A DNA stretch of 64,000 nucleotides from contig NZ_JACYIZ010000005.1 of NCBI RefSeq assembly GCF_015352975.1, positions 1-64,000 on the forward strand. The letters are read 5' to 3'. The notes under the pieces were generated by a model. It had not been told where the DNA came from. It ran no database searches and worked only from the letters and a program-made list of their open reading frames with translations. The DNA comes from Aestuariimicrobium ganziense (GTDB lineage: Bacteria > Actinomycetota > Actinomycetes > Propionibacteriales > Propionibacteriaceae). The first letter of the stretch is position 1; each line of letters starts with the position of its first letter. The position numbers and the translations under genes were made by a program. Shown here piece by piece: positions 25,397-32,848 of the stretch.

Positions 25397-26176
25397 GTGG
25401 CCCCCGACAAGCGCCTGGACGGCAAACCCAGCAAGGCAGGGGCGAGCGCGCACCAGAACTACCGCGAAATGCGCAAGGCCTGGCTGAGGCGCAAGCGCCG
25501 CTACTTCGCTCTGTTCGGTCTGGCTTGGTGGGCGTTCTTCGTCGTCTCGCAGATCATCGGCATCATCTACTACGCCTACCGGCCCCACTGGTCCGTGATC
25601 TGGGGAGCCGGATTGATCGCGGGCGCGATGATCATGGGATGGCTGATCCTTCGTGACTCGCCGCCGTCATCGATCGCGAACTGGCAGACCGGGGCGTGGG
25701 GCGAGGAACGTACGGCAAAGGAGTTGGCCAAGCTCCCGAAGGAGTGGACGGTCCTTCACGACATCGACACAGGACGCGGCAACATCGACCACCTGGTCGT
25801 GGGACCGGCAGGGGTGTTCGTCCTTGACACGAAGAACTGGTCAGGGACGGTCGAGGTGTCCGGGTCGGTGGCGTTCATCACTCCTTGGGGTGCCAAGCGG
25901 CCGAACCGGTGGGATGGTTCGTCCGCCGTGCTCTCCCTGGCTCGGCAGACGTCTGACCGCATCGCCTCTGTCAGCCGAATCCGCCAGTGGGTGAACGCGG
26001 GGGTGGTGATCTGGTCCGAGTTTCCCGAACGAATCAGCGGCGAACGAACTCCCTTCATTGCAGGTGACCACCTGGTGGAGTGGCTCACCTCGCAGCCGAC
26101 CCGGTTGCAGCCAGAGCACGTCGAGCGGGTGACCGCGGCCGTTAGGGGCGCGTGGGCCACCCCTCGCACCAGCTAG
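25397..26176 (+). CDS. NERD domain membrane protein
   Basis: Protein of 259 aa with a basic N terminus, two membrane helices (about residues 37-60 and 66-87) and a cytoplasmic NERD (nuclease-related) domain. NERD core features are GAWGEERTAKELAKL, then NIDHLVVGPAGVFVLDTKNW with the D...(D/E)xK layout of restriction-like nucleases. NERD proteins are proposed to act in DNA processing or defence, without firm biochemistry for most. TAGACT ends 6 bases before the GTG, and GAGGAA could also be a ribosome-binding site. Its context next to the MoxR/VWA operon is suggestive only. Confidence 0.82.
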   Translation: MAPDKRLDGKPSKAGASAHQNYREMRKAWLRRKRRYFALFGLAWWAFFVVSQIIGIIYYAYRPHWSVIWGAGLIAGAMIMGWLILRDSPPSSIANWQTGAWGEERTAKELAKLPKEWTVLHDIDTGRGNIDHLVVGPAGVFVLDTKNWSGTVEVSGSVAFITPWGAKRPNRWDGSSAVLSLARQTSDRIASVSRIRQWVNAGVVIWSEFPERISGERTPFIAGDHLVEWLTSQPTRLQPEHVERVTAAVRGAWATPRTS

Positions 26177-26203
26177 CTCTCTCGCGCCCCCATTCCTGTT
26201 GAC

Positions 26204-27445
26204 TCAGTCGGCCAGGCACTCCACCCGCACCGCCCATTCCGGCGTCGGCGGACGAGGGAAGGAGCGTCGTCCCAGCAGGGCCACCACCACGGGCGCCCGC
26301 AGCGGAGGTCTTGCCGGCCACGGAGTGAACCCGTCGGTGATCACGACCACCACGTCGGGCCGGGGGCGGGCCTGCACCGCCGCCTCCAACCCCTTGCGCA
26401 TGTCAGTGCCGCCACCACCGGCCAGCACCACGTCCTTGGCCCTCGAAACCCGGCCTGCGGTGTGCACCTCGGCGTCGACCGAGTAGACCGTCACCTGCGT
26501 CCCAGCCACCCCGAGCACGGCGATCGCGCCGTCGACCTCAGCCATCGCCCGTGACAGCAACCCGTCGTCGATGCTGGCCGAGGTGTCGACCACCATCGCG
26601 ATCTTTGGCACCTGTCGGTGCTGCCCGGGCAGGACGACGCCGCGCACTGACCCCGCCCGGCGCGACGGCCGGGAGTAGGTGAAGTCGCCTCGTCCAGACG
26701 CCCACCCCACGCAGCGACGCACGGTCCGGGCCAGGATCGGCTCCCACGGCACCACCGGCTGCAGGGTCTCGCGCACCCAGCGCAGCAGGTTGGCCGGCAC
26801 GTTCCCGTGGTCGGTGATGTGGCCCTGGAAGTCGATGGCCACCTGGTGGCGGATCTCGTCGGCCTCGAACCGGGTCACCGCTGCCGTCGCCGCGTCGGGG
26901 TCCAGTTCACCAGCGCGTCGGATGCCATCGGCGCCACTGCCGCAGCCCTCGCCGTGGGGCAGCGACCCGTCATTCCCTCTCCCATTGGCTGGCATCCGTG
27001 TGAGAGTGGCGAAGTACTCCTCCGCCGAGCGTCCCAGTGGCAGCCGGTCGTCGGCGTGGGCTGGGAAGGGTTCGGGGACGAGTTCGTCCAGGGTGAGGGT
27101 CTCGCGGATGGTCAGGTCGCTGGCGGTCTTCCAGGCGGCGTGGTTGGTGACGTCGACGCGCTGGTCGCGGGCCCGGTTGGCGTGATCCGACAGCAGGTGC
27201 CAGACCAGGTGGGCCATCTCGCGGGCGACGTCAGGCACCGGGGTCTGGTCGAGCCAGTCGGGGTTCACGTAGATCCGCCACCACTCGTCGCAGGTCATCC
27301 GTTCGACCTCGTTCGACGGCACGGCCACCAGCGCATACAGGGCGTGGGTCAGGTAGGGCAGGTCGCGAGGTGCGTCGTTCTGGCGGGCGACCACCGGCGG
27401 GCTGATCAGCCACAACTTGGCCGCGGCGATCTTGTCGAGGTCCAT
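26204..27445 (-). CDS. VWA-like / DUF2201 family protein with degenerate HExxH motif
   Basis: Protein of 413 aa of the DUF2201 (COG3864) type, usually called putative metallopeptidase plus VWA-like domain. The N-terminal domain has VAREMAHLVWHLLSDHANRA, where the expected HExxH reads HLVWH (His79, His83): both histidines remain but the catalytic Glu is Leu, so peptidase activity is doubtful. The C-terminal VWA domain keeps a full MIDAS: VVDTSASID, GGGGTDM and ITDGF. The start at 27445 overlaps the MoxR stop (TGATG), giving tight coupling. VWA proteins pair with MoxR AAA+ ATPases as substrate adaptors. Confidence 0.85.
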   Translation of the reverse strand: MDLDKIAAAKLWLISPPVVARQNDAPRDLPYLTHALYALVAVPSNEVERMTCDEWWRIYVNPDWLDQTPVPDVAREMAHLVWHLLSDHANRARDQRVDVTNHAAWKTASDLTIRETLTLDELVPEPFPAHADDRLPLGRSAEEYFATLTRMPANGRGNDGSLPHGEGCGSGADGIRRAGELDPDAATAAVTRFEADEIRHQVAIDFQGHITDHGNVPANLLRWVRETLQPVVPWEPILARTVRRCVGWASGRGDFTYSRPSRRAGSVRGVVLPGQHRQVPKIAMVVDTSASIDDGLLSRAMAEVDGAIAVLGVAGTQVTVYSVDAEVHTAGRVSRAKDVVLAGGGGTDMRKGLEAAVQARPRPDVVVVITDGFTPWPARPPLRAPVVVALLGRRSFPRPPTPEWAVRVECLAD

Positions 27446-28578
27446 CACGCCGCCCCGGGCAGCAGTCCGGCCAGCGCGAGCGCCGGGGCGAACACCTTGA
27501 TCGACGACGGCACCGGGCACCCGACGGGGCGGATCTCGGGCCGCATCAGTGCCCGCACCACCGGCACCGCCGGGTCGATGCTGGTCGCCTTGGCGGCAAT
27601 CCCGCAGACGTCCAGCGCGGCCGTCCAGCGTTCGGGGGTGGGTTCCCGGACGACCGCGGCCAGCACCGACTGCAGCACCACGTAGACCCGGTCGGGCCGC
27701 ACCCCGTGGAAGGCGGCCAGCATCGGGTTGCTGAGCAGGTCGTCCGGGTCGGGCAGGTCGCGCACCGACGCCCAGCGCAGGTACTCGAACGCCGCAGCAC
27801 TACCTAGGCACCCCTCGACCAGCAGCCGCCTCACGTCGTCCCCAGCACCGACGGCCCGGGCGAACGCGGCCAGGCGCGCGGCGTAGTCCCAGGTGCGTGG
27901 GGTGGGGAAGGCTCGTCCGCGGTCGGTGGTGTCGCCGGGAATCGCGCTGAGCAGCGACGGACGGATCCGCAGGAACCCCGACACGAAAACCCGCTCGCGG
28001 TCGAGGTGTCGCTGGTAGTCAGCAGGTTCTTGGTGGACCGGCATGGTCGGCCACTGACCGGTGACCAGGCTCTCGGCATACACCTCGTGCGGCAGCGCCC
28101 AGTCGAGGTGGACGAAGCGTGAAGCGGTGGGGGCGGCGAGTTCCCAGCCCGCGGCAGCCACGTCGGCGGGGTTCGCGGCAGCGACGAACGAGACGCTGTC
28201 GGGCAGCACGAGGTTGCCGACCTGGTAGTGGGTGAGCGGACGAAGGGCCGCAGCCTGCAGCGCCGGTGAGGCGGTGGAGAACTCGTCGAAGAAGGCGATC
28301 GAGGGTCCGTCGTGCTCGGCCAGCCGCTTGGCCCAGCCGGGTGGGGCAAGGTTGACCGACCCGTCGGGGGTGACCACCGGCAGGCCGGCGAAGTCGGAAG
28401 GTTCGCTGTGGGTGATGATGACGGTCTCGACGTGCCAACCCTGGTCGGTCACCGCCTCGACGGCCGCGGTCTTGCCCTCGCCGGGGTTGCCCCACAGCAG
28501 CGCGGGGATGCGGGCACTGACGCAGATGCCGAGCGCCTGGAGCGCGTTCTCGTAGTCGAAGCGGGTGGTGATGGTCAT
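27445..28578 (-). CDS. MoxR-like AAA+ ATPase
   Basis: AAA+ ATPase of 377 aa, cytoplasmic. Walker A is GNPGEGKTA (residues 30-38), Walker B IAFFDEFST, sensor-1 VAAANP, and the arginine-containing TASRF follows. Such ATPases work with VWA proteins as chaperones that assemble or remodel a client complex. It starts 12 bases after the stop of the upstream gene of unknown function and its stop overlaps the VWA start, so the three genes form one operon. The client is unknown. Confidence 0.9.
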   Translation of the reverse strand: MTITTRFDYENALQALGICVSARIPALLWGNPGEGKTAAVEAVTDQGWHVETVIITHSEPSDFAGLPVVTPDGSVNLAPPGWAKRLAEHDGPSIAFFDEFSTASPALQAAALRPLTHYQVGNLVLPDSVSFVAAANPADVAAAGWELAAPTASRFVHLDWALPHEVYAESLVTGQWPTMPVHQEPADYQRHLDRERVFVSGFLRIRPSLLSAIPGDTTDRGRAFPTPRTWDYAARLAAFARAVGAGDDVRRLLVEGCLGSAAAFEYLRWASVRDLPDPDDLLSNPMLAAFHGVRPDRVYVVLQSVLAAVVREPTPERWTAALDVCGIAAKATSIDPAVPVVRALMRPEIRPVGCPVPSSIKVFAPALALAGLLPGAA

Positions 28579-28590
28579 GGCATCCGTCCT

Positions 28591-29835
28591 TCAGGTCGTC
28601 GTGCTGTTCGCGGTGGCGAGGGCCGTCGCGAGGCGTTGGGGGTCGGACGGGGCGTTGTCGCCGAGGTCGGCCAGGTGGGCGGGGAGGTCGTCGAGTCGTC
28701 GGACGCCGGCGCGCAGGGCTCGCATCACGGCGGGGGCTGATCCAAGGACGGCCAGCAGTGCGCCGAGGTCGGAGCGAAGCGGTGGGTCGGGACACTGGGC
28801 TGGGCCGTCGGGCGGGACGACCCGGTCGACGAGGGTGTCGAGGGCGCCGGCGGTGGGCGGGTCGGTGGCGCTGACCTGGGCGAGGACGAGGAGTTCCCTG
28901 CGCGACAGGGTGCTGCCGGCGGCGTTCCAGGCGATGACGAAGCTGGCGGCGCGGGCGGTCGTCCAGCGCCGGAGTGTGGCGAGGTGTTCGACGTCGTCGG
29001 GGTCGAGTCCGGCATGCACGGCGGTCAGGACGTCGGCGCGGCGAATGCCGAACCCGAGCCACCTTGCCCACGTGTCGGCGTCCGCGAGGTGGTGGGGCGC
29101 GTGCAGGCTGGCCAGCCACACCGCGGTGTCAGGGTCGGGGTGCTGGTCGATCACCTGTCGCAGCCAGGTGCGATCGACTGTGCCGTGGATGAGGTGGACG
29201 AGCAGGTCGACGGGCAGTTGCTCGCCAGGGATGGCGAACTCGACTGCCAGGGCATGGACGGTGTCGGGGTGCAGACCGGCCCGCCACAGGTCGGTGAGTC
29301 CCCAGGCCTCGCGGATGAGTGCAGCGGTGCGCTGAGCTGTGGCAGGTGGACGATCGAACGTCCCCCAAGCCCTGGCGGCACCATCGATGAGGTTGCCCAG
29401 TTGCCACTCGGGCACGTCGTGCTGCAGGGCCAGGTGGGCGGTGGATCGCAGGTGGGCGGCGACGATGGTGATCGTCCAAGAGGTCCCGTTGTGGCAGCAG
29501 CCCTTGATGCGTTGCCTGGGCGCAGGTCGCCACTTGTCGGCGGACGCGTGCTCAAGGTCGAGTGCCTGGTGGCGGGTCAGCAGCGGAAGGATCCGGCGGA
29601 ACGCGGGGATGGTGCGCTCGACCAAGGTCAGGCAGGACGAGTAGCCGCCGAACGCCATCGCGACCCGCTCGGCGTCGAGGTCGTGCGGGGTCTCGACGGT
29701 CCAGTCGGGGTGGATGGTGACCGGGTGACTGACGTGGCTGCTGGTCGTGGCGTGGCTGCGACATTCGACGCTCAGCTCGAGCGCGCCACCGTCGGGGCCC
29801 GGCCCGATCGAGGTGCTGAGCTGGTGGAGGGTCAC
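28591..29835 (-). CDS. Uncharacterised protein, first gene of the MoxR/VWA operon
   Basis: Protein of 414 aa that I do not recognise. It lacks a signal peptide and membrane helices and is mostly helical, with many Leu, Ala and His residues and paired Cys in KGCCHNG. The middle (about residues 150-330) may be repetitive helical, with recurring L(x)2AGLHPDTV / VHAGLDPDDV-like turns similar to HEAT-type units. It is presumably the client or substrate-recognition partner of the MoxR and VWA proteins. The GTG start has only a weak ribosome-binding site; a CAGACT box ends 7 bases upstream, so a leaderless start is possible. Confidence 0.75.
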   Translation of the reverse strand: MTLHQLSTSIGPGPDGGALELSVECRSHATTSSHVSHPVTIHPDWTVETPHDLDAERVAMAFGGYSSCLTLVERTIPAFRRILPLLTRHQALDLEHASADKWRPAPRQRIKGCCHNGTSWTITIVAAHLRSTAHLALQHDVPEWQLGNLIDGAARAWGTFDRPPATAQRTAALIREAWGLTDLWRAGLHPDTVHALAVEFAIPGEQLPVDLLVHLIHGTVDRTWLRQVIDQHPDPDTAVWLASLHAPHHLADADTWARWLGFGIRRADVLTAVHAGLDPDDVEHLATLRRWTTARAASFVIAWNAAGSTLSRRELLVLAQVSATDPPTAGALDTLVDRVVPPDGPAQCPDPPLRSDLGALLAVLGSAPAVMRALRAGVRRLDDLPAHLADLGDNAPSDPQRLATALATANSTTT

Positions 29836-29996
29836 CCAGTTCAGTCTGGGGTGGGGGTCTGACAGTTTTCGAGGGCTGGTCGGGGTGAGATCTCACACAG
29901 CGGCGCTGACCAGCGGCGACGCGGGTGAGAACATCAGCACAGGAGGCTTAACCCCCCTGTCCAACAGACAAGCCGGAGCAAGATCTTGGGAGCGGC

Positions 29997-31319
29997 ATGA
30001 ACGCCTCGTGGCAACCTTTACGGGATCTTCTACGAGACGTCGATACCGAGATCACGCTGACCTGGAGGGAACTCGAGGCCCTCGTCGGCGGACTACCGCC
30101 ATCCGCAACGAAGCATCGACCCTTCTGGGCCGGGGGTCGGGAAGGGTGGCCGGGCTTCCGGACGGTGAACGTGGTGATCGGACACCAAGTCACATTCGTG
30201 CGCCGCCTGGGGGTGAGCACGATGAGCACGGGCAGCGACAACACGAGGCCATCGCGAACTGCTGAACCGGAGCTACCCACACGCAGGAAAGCACCCGCCC
30301 ACCTCCAGCGGGGGCCATCCGAAGCCCGTTCGGTATCCGCACCAGACTTGTACCTCGTGGGTTGCGTCTCAGGGAAGAGAACGACAGCGGCAAAGGCCAA
30401 AGACCTCTACACCTCGACCCTGTTCCTCAAGAGGCGATCGTACGTCGAGGACACAGGCAAGCCATGGTTCATACTCTCGGCCCTGCACGGCCTCGTCGAC
30501 CCCGAAACAGTCATCGATCCCTACGATGTCGTGCTCGCCAGGGCGACCGCCCGGGAGCTCAAAGCCTGGGGTGAACTCGTCGTCCAACAGCTGCACGGCA
30601 GGCTCGGAAACCTCGACGGGTTGACCTTCGAAGCGCATGCGGGTCACAACTACGTCAAACCATTGTCCTCCCTGCTTGAGCGGAACGGAGCCACCATCAC
30701 GAGCCCGCTCGCGCATCTGGGAATAGGGCAACAACTCGGGTGGTACAACCAGCTGGCAACTGAGCGGCTCAACGACGAGGCACAAAGCGCTCAGCCAATG
30801 TCGCTCGAGGCACTCCAGGAGGCAAGCGCTTTGACCCCCGACGAGTTCCTGGCAACCGGCGGTCTCGACCTTCGCAGCCCGGGGCTCTACACCTGGTGGA
30901 TCGACGAAGCAGGTGCCGCCGATCTCGAACAAGGGCTAGGGCTCGCTTTGGAGCCGGGTCTCATCTATGCCGGGCTGGCCGGTGCCACTCGCACTGGCAG
31001 TGGTCGGAAGTCCCGTAACACCCTCTGGGGTCGTATCAAAGGCATGCACTTGGGCAAACGGGCAGCCTTCTCCACCTTCCGGCGGACGCTCGCCGCAATC
31101 CTCTCAGCAGGCAACTCCCCGGGTATCGGGGAGGAGTCACTCACCACCTGGATGAGGGCACACCTTCGGGTTGCGACTATGCCTGTGGAGGACGCGGACG
31201 TCCTCGATCACCTCGAGTCTCAGATGCTCAAGGCCCTTGACCCCCCGCTCAATCTGGCGAAGATGCCTACAACCGAGATTCGTAAGCGGGTCAGCGAACT
31301 ACGCAGATACGAGAAGTGA
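29997..31319 (+). CDS. Three-domain protein: DUF7662-like, DUF6884-like and GIY-YIG nuclease
   Basis: Protein of 440 aa. Residues 3-68 (LRDLLRDVDTEITLTWRELE, GWPGFRTVNVVIGHQVTFVRR) look like DUF7662. Residues 115-255 look like DUF6884: LVGCVSGKR, KDLYTSTLF, WFILSALHGLVDP, PYDVVL, HAGHNYVKPL and LGIGQQLGWY. Residues 290-430 look like a GIY-YIG nuclease: GLYTWW, LIYAGLAG, NTLWGRIKGMH and the helix LESQMLKALDPPLNLAK with the conserved Glu. GC content is clearly lower than in neighbours, which suggests transfer. It is divergent from the MoxR operon. A DNA-targeting, possibly defensive, role is inference. GGGAG precedes the ATG. Confidence 0.75.
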   Translation: MNASWQPLRDLLRDVDTEITLTWRELEALVGGLPPSATKHRPFWAGGREGWPGFRTVNVVIGHQVTFVRRLGVSTMSTGSDNTRPSRTAEPELPTRRKAPAHLQRGPSEARSVSAPDLYLVGCVSGKRTTAAKAKDLYTSTLFLKRRSYVEDTGKPWFILSALHGLVDPETVIDPYDVVLARATARELKAWGELVVQQLHGRLGNLDGLTFEAHAGHNYVKPLSSLLERNGATITSPLAHLGIGQQLGWYNQLATERLNDEAQSAQPMSLEALQEASALTPDEFLATGGLDLRSPGLYTWWIDEAGAADLEQGLGLALEPGLIYAGLAGATRTGSGRKSRNTLWGRIKGMHLGKRAAFSTFRRTLAAILSAGNSPGIGEESLTTWMRAHLRVATMPVEDADVLDHLESQMLKALDPPLNLAKMPTTEIRKRVSELRRYEK

Positions 31320-31382
31320 GGTCGAAGACGCCCGAGCCCGTCCGGTGGGGTCGCTGACCCGCACTCCGCTGGGTGGGTGGCC

Positions 31383-31909
31383 CTATTCCGAGCACCTCCG
31401 CAGAAACGCCCTCAGCTCGGCGTCGCACACGTACACGTAGGTGCCGAGATCATCGAACAGCTTCAGGTCGTAATCGCCGAAGTCGCGCGGAGCCGGATCC
31501 CGTGCGTCCAACAGATCTCTGATGTAGCCGACGTAGTCAGAGTCGGCGCGCACGCGCATCTGGCTGACCAGCCGGTGGTGCCGGCCCTCGTGCCGGACGA
31601 CCTCGACAAGGCTGCGGGTGGTCTCGACCGCCAAGTCAGCAGGTCTGACGGCTTGGAGTCCGTCAAGGAGGTAGATCTGATGGCGGCTCTGCTTGGCGAT
31701 CCAGTCGATCTGCGTGGGCTCCGGGTCGTCCGTGCCGAACAGTTGCTCGTTGATCGCACGAAAGGCGGTGTTGAGCATGGCGGCCGACTGGGGAACTCGG
31801 TGGTTGAGTCGATGAGCGTCGTCGACGATGAGTAGGTCGTAACCCCGCTCATCCTTGCCAACGTCGAATGCGGACAAGACATCGTCTGCGTCCAGGCCAT
31901 GAGTAGCGC
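31383..31909 (-). pseudogene. DUF2075 (Schlafen-like helicase) remnant with internal deletion
   Basis: The frame reads YDLLIVDDAHRL (Walker B-like), then QIDWIAKQSRHQIYLLDGLQ and VRPADL, RMRADSDYVGYIR-type sequence and FGDYDLKLFDD, all features of DUF2075 nucleic-acid helicase domains. Sequence then jumps directly to TYVYVCDAELRAFLR, a segment that normally occurs after another 100 or more residues, so an internal deletion is likely. The N-terminal Walker A half is absent; the frame stays open upstream into a palindrome at 31910 without a plausible start. It was probably part of a GIY-YIG/DUF2075 defence-type gene. Confidence 0.6.
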
Positions 31910-31931
31910 GGACGTTCCCGCGGGAACGTCC
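31910..31931. repeat. Perfect 22-bp palindrome, copy 1
   Basis: GGACGTTCCCG followed by its exact reverse complement. A 20-bp core recurs at 32984-33003 inside the GH92 gene, and the two copies bracket the NYN gene. Lies at the broken end of the DUF2075 remnant, 58 bases before the NYN start. Confidence 0.8.
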
Positions 31932-31989
31932 CGGGCATCTCAGTCTTCGGGTGAACGACGCTCTCGCCCGGAGGGCCTAGGGTTGAGCC

Positions 31990-32805
31990 GTGGACACCGA
32001 CAGCAACTCGACGCGAATCGCCGTGCTCATCGACTGCGACAACGTCACACCCAGGCATGCCGAAGCGTTGCTCGAGGAGTTGGCAAAGTTCGGCACCCCC
32101 ACCATCAAGCGCGCCTACGGCGACTGGACAACCTCGAACCTCGCCGGGTGGAAGAACGAATTGCACCGGCACGCCATCCAGCCGGTCCAGCCGTTCGCCT
32201 ACACCGTCGGCAAGAACTCCAGCGACTCCGCCCTGATCATCGATGCCATGGACCTGCTGTGGCAGGGCAACGTCGAGGCGTTTGCCCTGGTCTCGTCCGA
32301 TTCGGACTTCACCCGGCTGGCGACCCGGCTGCGCGAGTCCGGCAAGCGCGTCTACGGCTTGGGCATGCGCAAGACCCCCGAATCCCTGCGCCGGGCGGTC
32401 GACCAGTTCATCTTCCTCGAGTTGCTGCACGAGAACCGGGACGAGGCGACTCGGCCCGACCCGGCGCCAGTGCCGGACGTGCTGGCTGAAGACCCTGCCA
32501 CAGAGACTGATGAAACCCCGCCGACCGTGCAGATTAACCTGCAGAGCGCGCTCACCAAGGCGATCAATGCCACTTCAGGGGACGACGGCTGGGCGTGGCT
32601 CGGACGAGTCGGCGAGCATCTGAGCCGCACCCACGCCGACTTCGACCCGCGTGCCTTCGGCCATCAGAAGCTCAGCACCCTTCTGAGCGAGCAGGCGTAC
32701 CTGGAGACCCGTGCAGACGGCTCGCGCAGCCAAGTTCGGCTCAAGCAGAAGAAGGCTCCGTCCCGGAGGTCTCGGTCGAAGGCCTCCGACTCGAGTAGTC
32801 ACTGA
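31990..32805 (+). CDS. NYN domain ribonuclease-like protein with C-terminal OST-HTH/LOTUS domain
   Basis: Protein of 271 aa. The N-terminal NYN (PIN-like) domain carries the acidic motifs LIDCDN, SDSALIIDAMDL and VSSDSDFTRLA, expected to bind Mg2+ and cut RNA. A Pro/Glu-rich linker (about 150-180) leads to an OST-HTH domain (WAWLGRVGEHLSRTH to TLLSEQAYLETR), a predicted RNA-binding module, and a basic tail. Homologues with this pairing are widespread but poorly studied. TAGGGT ends 6 bases before the GTG (leaderless). The gene is flanked by copies of a palindrome at 31910 and 32984. Confidence 0.85.
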   Translation: MDTDSNSTRIAVLIDCDNVTPRHAEALLEELAKFGTPTIKRAYGDWTTSNLAGWKNELHRHAIQPVQPFAYTVGKNSSDSALIIDAMDLLWQGNVEAFALVSSDSDFTRLATRLRESGKRVYGLGMRKTPESLRRAVDQFIFLELLHENRDEATRPDPAPVPDVLAEDPATETDETPPTVQINLQSALTKAINATSGDDGWAWLGRVGEHLSRTHADFDPRAFGHQKLSTLLSEQAYLETRADGSRSQVRLKQKKAPSRRSRSKASDSSSH

Positions 32806-32848
32806 CCAGCCCAGCCAGCGCGCCACCTGAGTTCTAGACTCGTCGCCC

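Noticed and set aside
29836..29996. Mobile-element end between the MoxR operon and the GIY-YIG fusion gene
   Set aside because: No inverted repeat, target duplication or att-like sequence could be found in the gap.
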